Origin: Robiginitomaculum sp.
GTDB lineage: Bacteria; Pseudomonadota; Alphaproteobacteria; Caulobacterales; Maricaulaceae
Reading direction: 5' to 3'
DNA length: 64,000 nucleotides
Assembly (NCBI GenBank): GCA_021776525.1
Contig: JAJFFT010000006.1
Coordinates: 124,001-188,000, forward strand
In this document: piece after piece, positions 18,982-28,887 of the stretch
How positions within the stretch are numbered: the first letter of the stretch is position 1
How the letters are laid out: every line of letters begins with the position of its first letter
The notes under the pieces: generated by a model
What the model was told of the DNA's origin: nothing
Databases searched by the model: none
What the model saw: the letters and a program-made list of their open reading frames with translations, nothing else
Made by a program: the position numbers and the translations under genes

Positions 18982-19809
18982 TCAGCCTTTAAGGGCGTCT
19001 TCGTCGGGCATGCCAACGGCGTGAAAGCCTGCATCCACATGCACCACTTCACCAGCGACCGAGCGGCCAAGGTCAGAGAGCAACCACAATGCAGAGCCTG
19101 CAACACCCTCCATCGAGGTGTCTTCTTTAAGCAGGCTCCAGGCTTTGCCGGTGGACAGCATACCGCGCCCGCCGGATATGCCGGCCATGGCCAGTGTGCG
19201 CATGGGGCCAGCCGAAATGGCGTTTACCCGAATACCCTTTGGCCCCAGATCGCGGGCGATATAACGGGTGGAGGCTTCCAGCGCGGCCTTGGCAACGCCC
19301 ATAACATTGTAATTGGGAATCACCCGTTCCGAGCCCAGATAGGTCATGGTGATCATGGCGCTGCCGGGTTTCATCAATGGCGCGGCGCGATTGGCCGCAG
19401 CGACAAAGGAAAACACCGAAATGTCCATGGTCATGGCGAAGTTTTCGCGGGTGACGTTTTCTACGAACGAGCCTTTCAGGCCATCCGCCCCGGCAAATCC
19501 GATGGAATGCACCAAAAAGTCCAACTCGCCCCATTGCTCTTTTACTGTTGCAAAAGCGGCATCCATGCTGGCATCGTCTGAGACATCACAGGGCATAAAC
19601 ATGCTGGCATCGACACTTTCGGCCAGCGGGCGGACGCGTTTTTCCAGCGCCTCGCCCTGATAGGTAAAGCCCAGTTCCGCGCCTTGGGCGTGTAATTGCT
19701 GGGCAATGCCCCAGGCGATAGATTTCTTATTGGCAACGCCCATGATCAGGCCACGTTTGCCACGCATCAATTTGCCTTTGGGAAAGCCGGATTGTGTCTC
19801 TTCGCTCAT
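18982..19809 (-). CDS. fabI: Enoyl-[acyl-carrier-protein] reductase (NADH)
   Basis: 275 residues. The nucleotide-binding start is GLIMGVANKKSIAWGIAQQLHAQGAE, and the catalytic Tyr-x6-Lys is in NYNVMGVAKAALEA. GPKGIRVNAISAGPMRT and the C-terminal GEVVHVDAGFHAVGMP are typical of FabI. It makes the last reduction in each round of fatty acid elongation. It is the third gene of the leftward fabA-fabB-fabI operon, 24 bases after fabB. The N-terminal extension before the Rossmann motif (about 18 residues) is a little long but normal for alphaproteobacteria. Confidence 0.95.
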   Translation of the reverse strand: MSEETQSGFPKGKLMRGKRGLIMGVANKKSIAWGIAQQLHAQGAELGFTYQGEALEKRVRPLAESVDASMFMPCDVSDDASMDAAFATVKEQWGELDFLVHSIGFAGADGLKGSFVENVTRENFAMTMDISVFSFVAAANRAAPLMKPGSAMITMTYLGSERVIPNYNVMGVAKAALEASTRYIARDLGPKGIRVNAISAGPMRTLAMAGISGGRGMLSTGKAWSLLKEDTSMEGVAGSALWLLSDLGRSVAGEVVHVDAGFHAVGMPDEDALKG

Positions 19810-19833
19810 GGGTATGTTCCTTGAAAGTATATG

Positions 19834-21045
19834 TTAGTGGCGGCTGAAAATGACCGAGCCATTGGTGCCACCAAAGCCAAACGAGTTGGACATGACAGTG
19901 TTCAGCTCTCGCGTGGTGGGGGTGGTGATGATGTTCACCCCGTCAATTTCCGGGTCGATATTGTCGACATTGATGGACGGCGCAATAAAGCCGTCCCGCA
20001 TCATAAGCAAGCTGTAGATCGCCTCTTGCGCCCCGGCCCCGCCCAGACAATGGCCGGTCATGGATTTGGTGCCCGAAAGCGCCGGTGTATCCATGCCAAA
20101 CACATCGCGAATGGCCTTCATCTCGGCAATATCGCCCACCGGCGTCGAGGTCGCATGGGGGTTGATATAATCAATCGGCCCCGGTGCGGTTTCCATCGCC
20201 AGACGCATGGCGCGCTCGGCCCCTTCGCCCGAAGGCTGGACCATGTCATAGCCATCAGACGTGGCGCCATAGCCAGTAATTTCGGCGTAGATTTTGGCAC
20301 CGCGGGCCAGTGCGTGCTCGCGCTCCTCGACAATGACAATACCAGCACCGCCGGCAATAACAAAGCCATCGCGGTCCACGTCAAAGGCGCGGCTGGCGCG
20401 CGTTGGTGTGTCATTATATTTGCTGGACATGGCGCCCATGGCGTCAAACAGCGCCGACATGGCCCAGTACAGCTCTTCGCCGCCGCCAGCAACGACCACG
20501 TCCTGCTTGTCCCACTGAACCTGCTCTGCTGCTGCACCAATACAATGCAAAGACGTCGTGCAGGCCGAAGAGATGGAATAGCTGAGGCCTTTGATCTTTA
20601 GGCCTGTGGCCAAAGTGGCTGAGCCGGTTGAGCTCATGGCTTTTGGCACAGCAAACGGACCGATACGCTTGACGCCTTTGGCGCGGGCAATGTCGGCAGA
20701 TTTGATCAGAATTTCGGTGGAGGGGCCGCCCGTACCGACAATAAGCCCGGTGCGCGGATTGGAAATTTCGTTATCTTCCAGCCCGGAATCCTTGATTGCC
20801 TGTTCAGCGGCCAACCAGCACCAAGCCGAGCCGTCGGCCATAAAGCGCAACAGGCGCTTGTCGATCAACTCTTTCAAATTCATCTCAGGCGGTGGCCCGG
20901 CGATTTGCGAGCGAAAACCCATCTCGGCAAATTCCGGCGCGGCCTTAATGCCCGATTTTCCGGCCTTGAGAGAGGCAGCAACAGTATCCAAATCCAGCCC
21001 GATGCTGGAAATAATGCCCATGCCAGTGATAACGACGCGACGCAT
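19834..21045 (-). CDS. fabB: 3-oxoacyl-[acyl-carrier-protein] synthase I
   Basis: 403 residues. The active-site Cys is in [18 protein letters not shown]; the catalytic histidines are in [12 protein letters not shown] and [29 protein letters not shown] at the end is the usual glycine-rich loop. The enzyme condenses malonyl-ACP with acyl chains and, paired with FabA, is needed for unsaturated fatty acids. It lies nine bases after fabA and before fabI on the minus strand, the standard alphaproteobacterial order. Confidence 0.95.
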   Translation of the reverse strand: MRRVVITGMGIISSIGLDLDTVAASLKAGKSGIKAAPEFAEMGFRSQIAGPPPEMNLKELIDKRLLRFMADGSAWCWLAAEQAIKDSGLEDNEISNPRTGLIVGTGGPSTEILIKSADIARAKGVKRIGPFAVPKAMSSTGSATLATGLKIKGLSYSISSACTTSLHCIGAAAEQVQWDKQDVVVAGGGEELYWAMSALFDAMGAMSSKYNDTPTRASRAFDVDRDGFVIAGGAGIVIVEEREHALARGAKIYAEITGYGATSDGYDMVQPSGEGAERAMRLAMETAPGPIDYINPHATSTPVGDIAEMKAIRDVFGMDTPALSGTKSMTGHCLGGAGAQEAIYSLLMMRDGFIAPSINVDNIDPEIDGVNIITTPTTRELNTVMSNSFGFGGTNGSVIFSRH

Positions 21046-21054
21046 GTTCTCTTC

Positions 21055-21576
21055 CTATTCGCTGGCTTCGGGTTGGAACAGGCCCACCCGAAGGTCTTTG
21101 GTTTTATAGATACCTTCGCCATCGGCGGACATGGTGCCGTCGGCAATGCCCAGCACCAGACGGCGATTGATCACCCGTTTCAGGTCTAGCCGGTATGTCA
21201 CCAGCTTGACCTCTGGCGTGACCTGTCCGGTGAACCTTACTTCGCCAACCCCAAGGGCGCGGCCCCGGCCAGCGCCGCCAGACCAACCCAAAAAGAAGCC
21301 AACCAATTGCCACAAGGCATCAAGACCCAGGCAACCCGGCATCACCGGGTCATTTTCAAAGTGGCAGGCAAAAAACCAAAGGTCCGGGCTGACATCCAGT
21401 TCGGCCTCGACAAAGCCTTTGCCATATTCGCCGCCTTCTTTGGACATGGCGGTGATCCGGTCAAACATCAACATGGGGGGCAAAGGCAATTGCGCATTGC
21501 CAGGGCCGAACAGACCACCATGACCCGATCGGATCAGGTCCTCATAGGAATAGCTGTTAGTCGGATCAAAACTCAT
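21055..21576 (-). CDS. fabA: 3-hydroxydecanoyl-ACP dehydratase/isomerase
   Basis: 173 residues from the ATG at 21576 ([18 protein letters not shown]). The hot-dog core and active site [26 protein letters not shown] contain the catalytic His and, further on, Asp. The enzyme dehydrates 3-hydroxydecanoyl-ACP and isomerises the product, which starts unsaturated fatty acid synthesis. It is the first gene of the fabA-fabB-fabI operon. The open frame reaches 21807, but the upstream part has no fabA-like residues. In many relatives an irrA-type regulator precedes fabA; here an SH3-like lipoprotein gene does. Confidence 0.95.
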   Translation of the reverse strand: MSFDPTNSYSYEDLIRSGHGGLFGPGNAQLPLPPMLMFDRITAMSKEGGEYGKGFVEAELDVSPDLWFFACHFENDPVMPGCLGLDALWQLVGFFLGWSGGAGRGRALGVGEVRFTGQVTPEVKLVTYRLDLKRVINRRLVLGIADGTMSADGEGIYKTKDLRVGLFQPEASE

Positions 21577-21664
21577 GCACTTGACGCCTTTGAAATTGAG
21601 CAATGGACGCTGACTATCACCTCGCTTCGGGACACTCAAGCAAAGCGCGCAACCTGACTGTGAT

Positions 21665-22192
21665 CTAGCCTTCGGGCGACGCTGGAATATCCACACCCCA
21701 CAAGGCGTCTTTTTCAGCCCAGCCGCGAATATTATCCTTTTTAAGCTGACAGCGCGTGCCCTGACACGGCCCAAGATGCAACAAGGCCATCGGGTCGGCA
21801 TAGGCAATCACCGTCAAATCCTCACCGGCCATACGATAAAGCGGAATAGGCGCTTTGGCGCGGACCATCACAATGGAGCGGTTGGCCAATTGAGAACTGT
21901 GCATCCACACCATGGTGCCATCCGGGTCCACCACCTGACGCCAGTATTCGGTTTTGTCCACAACCAGCAATGGCAGGCCGCGCCGCCGGTATTCCCATAA
22001 AACCGGTTGCTTGTATGATGGCCCACGCCGCCCCCAGGCCTCGTCATGCATCTGGTTCAAAAAATACGGCGGAACAGATGGCGCACGGTTTTGCTGGCGT
22101 GGGCTGCACGCTGTCACCAGTACAACCAGGCCCAGCAAGGCAAAAGAAAAATGCCGGATGGGTTTGGCTATTGAAAGAAGAATGTCTGACAC
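21665..22192 (-). CDS. SH3-like domain lipoprotein
   Basis: 175 residues starting from a GTG at 22192. A hydrophobic segment ends in a possible lipobox ([10 protein letters not shown], Cys about residue 29). Residues about 60-170 look like two bacterial SH3-like repeats: [33 protein letters not shown] with VWMHSSQL, and APIPLYRM with [11 protein letters not shown]. This family (DUF1058/SH3_4-type) is usually found in the periplasm and may bind peptide or cell wall. It is divergent from the hydroxyacid dehydrogenase, with only 36 bases between starts, so the promoters must overlap. Confidence 0.7.
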   Translation of the reverse strand: MSDILLSIAKPIRHFSFALLGLVVLVTACSPRQQNRAPSVPPYFLNQMHDEAWGRRGPSYKQPVLWEYRRRGLPLLVVDKTEYWRQVVDPDGTMVWMHSSQLANRSIVMVRAKAPIPLYRMAGEDLTVIAYADPMALLHLGPCQGTRCQLKKDNIRGWAEKDALWGVDIPASPEG

Positions 22193-22228
22193 TTGTCAAA
22201 AAGGTCCTTGATTAGCGCGGGGAATTCA

Positions 22229-23227
22229 ATGAGTTTAACCACCATGAACACAAGAACCAAGGTCATAGTGACACGACGACTGCCAGAGCCGGTACTAGAC
22301 CGCCTCGGCACGCTTTTCGATGCGCGCCTGAACCTGCAAGATACACCGTTTTCTCACGATGATTTAAAGACCGCCGCCGCCAGTTGCGACGTACTGGCCC
22401 CCACGGTTACTGATCATATTGATGCCGAGGTTATTGCTGCCGGAGCTGGCCGATTGAAAATCATTGCCAATTTCGGGGCCGGGATTGACCATATTGATCT
22501 GGACGCTGCGGCCAAAGCCGGGATCACGGTGACCAACACGCCGGGCGTGTTGACCGAAGATACTGCCGATCTGGCACTGGCGCTTATTCTGGCTGTTCCA
22601 CGCCGCATTCTCGAAGGCGCCCGCACCATGCGCGCCGGCGGCTTTGAGGGTTGGGCACCAACCACCATGTTGGGCCACAGCATTGGCGGGAAAAAACTGG
22701 GCATTGTGGGCATGGGCCGTATTGGGCAAGCTATTGCCCGGCGCGCCAAAGCCTTTGGGCTGGCCGTTCATTATCACAACCGCAATCGGGTCAGCGCCGC
22801 CATTGAGGACGAGCTGGGGGCGCTGTGGTGGGAAGACCTGGATGCCATGTTGGCGCAGATGGATATTATTTCCGTAAACTGTCCCAAAACATCACAAACC
22901 CATCATTTATTATCGCGCCAGCGCCTGTCAAAATTACCCCCGCATGCGTATTTGGTAAACACGTCGCGCGGTGATGTGATTGACGAAAGCGCCTTGGCAG
23001 ACCTTCTGGAAAGCGGCGCGCTGGCCGGGGCAGGTCTTGATGTTTACGAGCATGAACCCAAGGTCGATCCACGCCTGCTCAAGCTCGATTGTGTTGTGGC
23101 CCTGCCGCACATGGGCTCGTCCACCATCGAAGCCCGCATCGCCATGGGTGAAAAGATGATCATCAATATCAAAGCGTTTGAGGACGGCCATCGCCCGCCG
23201 GACCGGGTCATCATCGGGCTGAACTAA
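22229..23227 (+). CDS. D-2-hydroxyacid dehydrogenase, glyoxylate/hydroxypyruvate reductase type
   Basis: 332 residues from the ATG at 22229, which has GGGGAA six bases upstream; the next ATG at 22244 is possible. KVIVTRRLPEPVLDRL is the typical start. KLGIVGMGRIGQAIARRAKAFG binds NAD(P)H; the catalytic Arg is in NTSRGDVIDESAL, Glu in the YEHEP segment, and His in LPHMGSSTIEAR. The best match by motif is the GyaR/GhrB group, which reduces glyoxylate or hydroxypyruvate. A link with the glyoxylate shunt 7 kb away is possible but not shown by the sequence. Confidence 0.87.
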   Translation: MSLTTMNTRTKVIVTRRLPEPVLDRLGTLFDARLNLQDTPFSHDDLKTAAASCDVLAPTVTDHIDAEVIAAGAGRLKIIANFGAGIDHIDLDAAAKAGITVTNTPGVLTEDTADLALALILAVPRRILEGARTMRAGGFEGWAPTTMLGHSIGGKKLGIVGMGRIGQAIARRAKAFGLAVHYHNRNRVSAAIEDELGALWWEDLDAMLAQMDIISVNCPKTSQTHHLLSRQRLSKLPPHAYLVNTSRGDVIDESALADLLESGALAGAGLDVYEHEPKVDPRLLKLDCVVALPHMGSSTIEARIAMGEKMIINIKAFEDGHRPPDRVIIGLN

Positions 23228-23319
23228 AGGTCACAAAATTGTGTCTCCCCTTCATCGGGGTAATGCCCTAAACTAGCAAATCCAGACCAACATTTCATCC
23301 AGCATCAGGAAGACCCGCC

Positions 23320-24234
23320 ATGCAAAACAAAATCTTGAAAACCGCTTTCATCGCTCTTGGTGCTATGGCCTTTGCATCACTGCCCGCTCATGCCCAAGAC
23401 GACCAATACGCCAAGGTAAAAATTAAAACCACTGATCTTGGCGGCGGCGTTTATATGATGATGGGTGCGGGCGGCAATCTGGGCCTCAGCACCGGCACTG
23501 ATGGTGCGTTCCTCATTGATGACCAATTTGCCCCTCTCTCGAAAAAGATCATGGCCGCCATTGATGATGTCAGCGACAGCCCGGTACGGTTTTTGATCAA
23601 TACACATTGGCATTTTGATCATTCCGGCGGCAATGAAAACTTTGGCAAAGCCGGTGCCATTATAGTTGCCCACGATAATGTCCGCATGCGCATGTCCACG
23701 GATCAGGTGATGAAGGATTTTGGCCGCGAAGTGAAAGCGGCCCCCAAGGTGGCGCAACCAATCATTAGCTTTGCCGAAGAGATCAGCTTTCATCAAAACG
23801 AGCAAACCATTCACGTTTTTCACGTTAAAGATGCCCATACGGACGGCGATGCATTTGTCTATTTTGAAGAGGCCGACGTGTTGCATATGGGCGATGTGTT
23901 TTTCAACAAGATGTACCCTTATATTGATCTGGGCAGCGGCGGCTCGATCAATGGCATGATCGCGGCACAGGAACGGGCACTGGCGCTGGTCACAGAAAAC
24001 ACAAAAATTATTCCGGGTCATGGCCCACTGGGAAACAAGGACGATTTGCAAAACAATCTGGCCATGCTGAAAGCCGTACGCATGGCGGTGTTGGAACAGA
24101 TCGCCAAAGGCAAAACCGCCGATGAAACCGTTGAAGCTGATGTGCTGGCTGATCTGAACGAGGAATGGGGCGGCGGCTTTATGAAGCCCGAAGCGGTTAT
24201 TCGTGCGGCCTATAAAAGTCTCTCTGGCGGCTAA
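23320..24234 (+). CDS. Periplasmic MBL-fold metallo-hydrolase
   Basis: 304 residues with a signal peptide ending at PAHAQ. The zinc motif NTHWHFDHSGGNENFGKAG (HxHxDH) is complete; AHTDGDAFVYFE and IIPGHGPLGNKDDL give the further His and Asp ligands. The layout resembles the class of secreted MBL hydrolases annotated as cyclases or B3-type-like, but the substrate is not readable. An AGGAAG ribosome site precedes the ATG. It is followed by the convergent moeB-like gene, which overlaps it by four bases at the stop codons. Confidence 0.85.
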   Translation: MQNKILKTAFIALGAMAFASLPAHAQDDQYAKVKIKTTDLGGGVYMMMGAGGNLGLSTGTDGAFLIDDQFAPLSKKIMAAIDDVSDSPVRFLINTHWHFDHSGGNENFGKAGAIIVAHDNVRMRMSTDQVMKDFGREVKAAPKVAQPIISFAEEISFHQNEQTIHVFHVKDAHTDGDAFVYFEEADVLHMGDVFFNKMYPYIDLGSGGSINGMIAAQERALALVTENTKIIPGHGPLGNKDDLQNNLAMLKAVRMAVLEQIAKGKTADETVEADVLADLNEEWGGGFMKPEAVIRAAYKSLSGG

Positions 24235-24971
24235 GCACTGCAAACTGGACAGGCCGGGTCTTTGGGCAGGGTCAAAGTTCGACACTGGCCGCCCAGACCA
24301 TCATAAATCATCAACCGCCCATACAGCGGCGTTCCGGCCCCGGTGACTATTTTAATGGCCTCCAGTGCCATCATTGAGCCGATAATACCGGTCAGCGCCC
24401 CGATGACGCCGACACTTTTGCACGTATCGCCCTCATCAGGCAGGCTTGGCACCAGACAGCGATAACAGGGGGTGTTACCGCTGGCCGCATCAAAGGTGCT
24501 CAGCTGCCCTTCAAAGCCTATGGCCGCGCCAGAGACCAAAGGTTTGGCCGCCGCGTAACAGGCTGCATTGATGGCAAAGCGCGCGATGAAGTTATCAGTC
24601 CCATCCAACACCAGATCATAATTGTCGAGCACGGCCAGCTGGTCCGCATCAAAGCGACATCGATACGGTGTGATACGCACATGCGGATTGATCCGCGACA
24701 GGGCTTTGGCGGCGGCAACAGGTTTGGCCTGCCCCACATTATCAGAACCAAATAAGACCTGTCTTTGCAGGTTTGAAAGCGAAACCGCATCATCATCCAT
24801 CAGGCCCAAAGTCCCGACCCCGGCCGCCGCCAGATAGAGCGCCGCCGGCGCACCAAGCCCCCCGGCCCCAATGATCAGCACCTTGGCGGCGCCAAGCTTT
24901 TGCTGGCCCGGCCCGCCAATATCCTTAAGGATCAAATGGCGGGCATAACGTTCAATTTCTTCCGGTTTCAC
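24231..24971 (-). CDS. MoeB/ThiF-type adenylyltransferase
   Basis: 246 residues from a GTG at 24971. VLIIGAGGLGAPAALYLAAAGVGTLGLMDDD is the ATP-binding Rossmann motif; LSNLQRQVLFGSDNVGQAK and LVLDGTDNFIARFAINAAC are standard E1-like segments. CYRC and CPVC bind zinc. It adenylates the C-terminus of a sulfur-carrier protein such as MoaD or ThiS. The GTG start is chosen because it overlaps the stop of the upstream TPR gene in GTGA and yields the family N-terminus VKPEEIERYARHLIL; the frame itself opens further upstream. No rhodanese domain is attached. Confidence 0.88.
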   Translation of the reverse strand: MKPEEIERYARHLILKDIGGPGQQKLGAAKVLIIGAGGLGAPAALYLAAAGVGTLGLMDDDAVSLSNLQRQVLFGSDNVGQAKPVAAAKALSRINPHVRITPYRCRFDADQLAVLDNYDLVLDGTDNFIARFAINAACYAAAKPLVSGAAIGFEGQLSTFDAASGNTPCYRCLVPSLPDEGDTCKSVGVIGALTGIIGSMMALEAIKIVTGAGTPLYGRLMIYDGLGGQCRTLTLPKDPACPVCSA

Positions 24972-25759
24972 GATGCCGTATATTTCAAATATGCAAGAGC
25001 CTGTGCGCGCGCCGCGTCCAGACCTTGTGTGTCCCACAGGTTCAGAACGTCGCTGGCGCGGGCGCTCATGGCCTGATCGTAATCAACGCTGTTCTGGCTC
25101 GACAGGCTCGCCTGTTGCAAGGTGGCTTTGGCCTGATCCGCAAAGTCCTCGGTACAGATCAGCAAGGCCAAACCACACTGGGTTCCCATGCCTGCGTCAT
25201 AACGCTCGCTTTGCATGGCCTGAGCACACTCTGCGGCACCTTTTTTTGCATTGGCACCGGTGACCCTGGCACCGAACTTTCCGCCGCGCCGAACAATTTC
25301 CAGATGCCACATACCCAACATGGCCTGAGCCCAGGCAGAATCCGGATCAAGCTCTAATGCGGCTTCAATATGTTTACGACTTTTGCCGGCCATACCTTTG
25401 CGAAAACTTTTCATTTTACTCATGCCGCGCGCCAGCATACCAAGGGCCGCAACCTTCATCAAATGCGCCTCGGCATTTGTGGGGTCCAGCTCCATGGCCT
25501 TTTCTGCGTCCCTCATGGCCGCTTTGGCATCGGCCTTGTGGTTGTCGCTGAGGCCCAGATCAATCTTTGCCAGGCGCGCTCTGGCCACCAGCACAAGCGC
25601 TGCTGCGCTGCCATCGGTAACGCCCAATGTAACAGCATCGTCATAGCGCCCCTCGTCATATGCCACAGCATTGGGGATGGCGGGCGCGTCAGCCAAAACA
25701 CGGGTTAAACCGCCAAAACACAACACGAAGCCCGCCATTATGATACCAAGAACTTTCAT
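24968..25759 (-). CDS. Periplasmic TPR-repeat protein
   Basis: 263 residues with an N-terminal signal peptide (ends near VLADAP). The body is helical and shows TPR-like units, the clearest being AKAAMRDAEKAMELDPTNAEAHLMKVAALG and RKHIEAALELDPDSAWAQAMLGMWHLE. Two cysteines near AAECAQAM and TQCGLALLICTEDF could form disulfides. The role is unknown; such proteins often serve as scaffolds in the periplasm. It is coupled to the MoeB-like gene by a four-base overlap, but a functional link is not evident. Confidence 0.72.
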   Translation of the reverse strand: MKVLGIIMAGFVLCFGGLTRVLADAPAIPNAVAYDEGRYDDAVTLGVTDGSAAALVLVARARLAKIDLGLSDNHKADAKAAMRDAEKAMELDPTNAEAHLMKVAALGMLARGMSKMKSFRKGMAGKSRKHIEAALELDPDSAWAQAMLGMWHLEIVRRGGKFGARVTGANAKKGAAECAQAMQSERYDAGMGTQCGLALLICTEDFADQAKATLQQASLSSQNSVDYDQAMSARASDVLNLWDTQGLDAARAQALAYLKYTAS

Positions 25760-25855
25760 ACCGCTACCAGTATCAAGCCTGCCCCCCTACGGATAGAGCA
25801 AAAACTTGGCCGCAGCCAATCGACAGACGAGGGCGCATCGCGCTAGTGTCGGCAC

Positions 25856-27187
25856 ATGCAAGCGCAAAGTATCGAACAATTTTCCGAACAAGGCGGCGTT
25901 TTGGCCCGCAAAACCCTGGAATGGGCGCAGGGTTCGCTGTTCAGCATTGATATGGCCGTACAGGCCGGGACCATCGCACTGGCGCTGATCCTGGCTCTGG
26001 TTCTAAGCCCCTATGTCAAAGCTGTGGGACGTAATGTAGTTAGCCGCAACATCTTGAGCCGCCACGCACAATCATTGGGCGCGTTTTTATCGCCGCTGAC
26101 CAAAGCGATTGTGTTTTTTATTGCACTGTTGGCCGCATTATATGCCTTGCAACTGACTGAACGGCCGGGCGCATTTGTGCGAATTTTTGCTTCCCTGGCC
26201 GGGGCGTGGATTTTGATCCGCCTGTTGTCCAATTTAATTGCCGAGCCTTTTTGGGCAAAGACTGCCGCCAATATTGCCTGGGCATTGGCGGCCTTAAATA
26301 TCTTTGGGTTGATCGGGCCGGTCACAGGGTTTTTGGGAACACCGCTGGGTTTCAAAATTGGCGAAAAGGACTTTTCAGTCCTGTTGCTCCTGAACGGCAT
26401 TATGCTGGCCAGCATCTTGTTATGGCTGGCCAGCTGGCTCTCCAGAGTTTCGCGTCAACGCATAAACACCCTGCCCAGCCTGACACCATCCATCCGGTTG
26501 TTATTGTCCAAGGCCGTTCAGGTAACCTTGCTGACCATTGCCATGTTGATCACCATGACGCGCATGGGCTTTGATCTGTCCTCACTGGCCATTATCGGCG
26601 GTGCACTGTCCTTTGGTATTGGTTTTGGCCTGCAACGGATTTTCGCCAACTTCATTTCGGGCATCATTCTTTTGATGGACCGCTCGATAAAGCCCGGCGA
26701 TGTGATCGAAGTTGACGACACTTATGGCAAAATTGGCTCGCTGGGCCTGCGCTATACCTCGGTGATTACCCGCGATCGCAAAGAGCACCTGATCCCCAAT
26801 GAAAGTTTCGTCACAGGCAAAGTGATCAACTGGTCATTCTCCACACCCGAAGTTCGGGTCAAACGCCCGGTGGGCATTGCCTATAATGCCGATGTTCATA
26901 AAGCCATCGCACTGGCCATTGACTGCATGAACGCAATACCGCGGGTGCTTCGCACACCAAAACCAGCCTGTTTACTGAAAGGTTTTGGGGATAATGCGAT
27001 TGATCTGGAATTACGCTTCTGGATTCGCGATGCGGAAAATGGCGTTAGCAATATTTCCAGTGAAGTGTTGTTAGAAATCCTGGAGAGTTTCAGGGAAAAC
27101 GGCATCGAGTTTCCCTTCCCGCAGCGCGATGTGCACTTATCGTCCAAAGACCCGATCCCTGTGGTGATTGACCCGAAAGCCTCATGA
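25856..27187 (+). CDS. Mechanosensitive channel, MscS family
   Basis: 443 residues. Four to five membrane segments precede the pore helix and the MscS core: MGFDLSSLAIIGGALSFGIGFGLQRIFANFISGIILLMDRSIKPGDVIEV, with the conserved beta-domain SLGLRYTSVITRDRKEHLIPNESFV. The C-terminal alpha-beta domain ends near FPFPQRDVHL. It opens on membrane tension to relieve osmotic pressure. No cyclic-nucleotide domain is attached. The start at 25856 follows no strong ribosome site. The small lipoprotein follows 50 bases later on the same strand. Confidence 0.92.
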   Translation: MQAQSIEQFSEQGGVLARKTLEWAQGSLFSIDMAVQAGTIALALILALVLSPYVKAVGRNVVSRNILSRHAQSLGAFLSPLTKAIVFFIALLAALYALQLTERPGAFVRIFASLAGAWILIRLLSNLIAEPFWAKTAANIAWALAALNIFGLIGPVTGFLGTPLGFKIGEKDFSVLLLLNGIMLASILLWLASWLSRVSRQRINTLPSLTPSIRLLLSKAVQVTLLTIAMLITMTRMGFDLSSLAIIGGALSFGIGFGLQRIFANFISGIILLMDRSIKPGDVIEVDDTYGKIGSLGLRYTSVITRDRKEHLIPNESFVTGKVINWSFSTPEVRVKRPVGIAYNADVHKAIALAIDCMNAIPRVLRTPKPACLLKGFGDNAIDLELRFWIRDAENGVSNISSEVLLEILESFRENGIEFPFPQRDVHLSSKDPIPVVIDPKAS

Positions 27188-27237
27188 AAATTTAACCCTG
27201 ATCGGCTAGGCTCCACCAAAAGAAAAAGGGTTGGGGT

Positions 27238-27429
27238 ATGCGTTCTCTCATTATCACCTGTGCGGCATTGATTGCCCTTGGCGGCTGCTCGACGGTCAGC
27301 TCTGGTGTACAATTGGTCAGCGGCGCAGCATCTGCGACCGGCATGGTTGGCAAGGGTACAGCCAAGGTTATTGGCCGCAGCGCCAAAGTCGTCAAAAAAA
27401 CCGTCACCCGGAAAAAGAAAAAAAACTAA
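27238..27429 (+). CDS. Small basic lipoprotein, function unknown
   Basis: 63 residues. The N-terminus is a lipoprotein signal with lipobox IALGGC (Cys17). The rest has a Gly/Ala/Val stretch and an extremely basic tail (KVIGRSAKVVKKTVTRKKKKN). Similar short basic lipoproteins exist in alphaproteobacteria without assigned roles. GGTTGGGGT precedes the ATG. It may be co-transcribed with the MscS gene, and it converges on the ScfR-type regulator gene only 10 bases away. Confidence 0.7.
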   Translation: MRSLIITCAALIALGGCSTVSSGVQLVSGAASATGMVGKGTAKVIGRSAKVVKKTVTRKKKKN

Positions 27430-27439
27430 CGGCGTCAGG

Positions 27440-28867
27440 TTATTTGTTAAACGAAAACGGCATAGAGGCGCGTTTGGTCTCATCAGCATAAAGACGTTTT
27501 TGCAAGGGTGGAAACGCCCGCTCGGCGCAGGATTGGCGCTCACACAGACGACAGCTTAGACCGACATGAGTATCTGTATTGGACGCGCCCAGATCCCAGG
27601 CATCGGTATAGACAAGCTGTTCGGCCTCCTCGGCCGGACAGGCCAGCATAATGATCCGCTGCACACGAATGCGCGGGTCCTCTTCATTGGCCATGCGAAT
27701 GGCGCAAGACAGCGTAAAATAGCGCGCCCCATCACCCAATGTGATCATTTGCGGGATGATCTCGCCAGAGCGTTCATTGGCGTGCCACATGGACAATCGC
27801 GCACATGAACCACCGGTTTTGGCATAAGCGAAGTTTTTAGCGCCAAAGCGTTTGGTGATATTACCAGCCAGATCAGCCCGCAGCATAAAAAAATCCACAC
27901 CGCGCGTGCCGGGGCAGCGCAATGAGGTCAACCGGTGGCACAATTGTTCCAGACTGACCCCCAGACGGCGGCGCATGCTCTCCAGATCATAACGCAGGCT
28001 TTGTGCCGCGGCTAATGTCTTGTCATAGGGCATAACCAACGCGGCGGCGAAATAATTGGCCAGCGCCAGCCGGTACAGCCGCCGGGCCACCTTGCTGGTC
28101 AAAGCGGTTTCCAGCTCCATCTGGTCGAGCAGGTCGCGCTGTTCCAAAAAGGCTATCTGCACGGCCATTTGAAACTGGCGGGCTGATGGCTCCAACAACT
28201 CGTTCAGCATCAGACGCCGCGAATGACGGTCATAGCGCCGTAAATTGCCGCGCATCACGTCGAGCGGCAAAACGCGCGTGCGTACGCCATGTACCTGCAA
28301 CAGATAAGCCTGCATGCCGGCGGTCATGTCGGCGCGATCCAGATGCGCCTCTTCGGCAAACACCTCTGCGGCCTCTTCCAGTTCCGGAAAATAGTTTCCA
28401 TGCTCCTGCAACAGATTGCGCACCTGCTGCAAAGGCTGCTCGCTGGTCTCGGAAACGCCTTGACGGTCATCAAAACGATCCGCCAGCGTTGCCAAATCAC
28501 TGGCCGTCCCACGATAGCTTTGGTGCAATTGAATCAAGGCCTGCGCCGCGCGCGGATGGGCGTCGGCCAGCTCTTTGAGGTCTTGAACGTCCAGGCCGAT
28601 ATCTTCGATGGCCGGATCGGCCGCCGCATCACGCAAGGACAACAAAGTCCCCTGGTCTGGCGTGGACACAAAGGTTTTGAGGTCAAACTCAAAGGTTTCT
28701 GCCAGACGGATCAGAACACGGGCGCTGACCGGGCGCTGGTTGCGCTCCATCAGATTGAGATAACTGGCTGAAACCCCTAGGTCAGCAGCCATTTTGACCT
28801 GCGTTAGCCCCAGATCCTTGCGCAGACGTTTTAGCCGCGCCCCGGCGAATAATTTTTTCTCTGCCAT
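27440..28867 (-). CDS. ScfR-family transcriptional regulator (XRE HTH, IrrE-like, DUF2083)
   Basis: 475 residues. Residues 8-65 are an XRE helix-turn-helix (RLKRLRKDLGLTQVKMAADLGVS, then YLNLMERNQRPVS). The middle part is IrrE-like, but the expected HExxH is replaced by QMAVQIAF, as is usual in this group. The C-terminal DUF2083 region has CRLCERQSCAERAFPPL. Family members PccR and RamB sense short-chain acyl-CoA and control propionate, acetate and glyoxylate-shunt genes. It is divergent from aceA, which strongly suggests control of aceA; the shared gap has repeated TGTCAT motifs. The direction of control cannot be read from sequence. Confidence 0.85.
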   Translation of the reverse strand: MAEKKLFAGARLKRLRKDLGLTQVKMAADLGVSASYLNLMERNQRPVSARVLIRLAETFEFDLKTFVSTPDQGTLLSLRDAAADPAIEDIGLDVQDLKELADAHPRAAQALIQLHQSYRGTASDLATLADRFDDRQGVSETSEQPLQQVRNLLQEHGNYFPELEEAAEVFAEEAHLDRADMTAGMQAYLLQVHGVRTRVLPLDVMRGNLRRYDRHSRRLMLNELLEPSARQFQMAVQIAFLEQRDLLDQMELETALTSKVARRLYRLALANYFAAALVMPYDKTLAAAQSLRYDLESMRRRLGVSLEQLCHRLTSLRCPGTRGVDFFMLRADLAGNITKRFGAKNFAYAKTGGSCARLSMWHANERSGEIIPQMITLGDGARYFTLSCAIRMANEEDPRIRVQRIIMLACPAEEAEQLVYTDAWDLGASNTDTHVGLSCRLCERQSCAERAFPPLQKRLYADETKRASMPFSFNK

Positions 28868-28887
28868 AATATTTACATCTATTACAA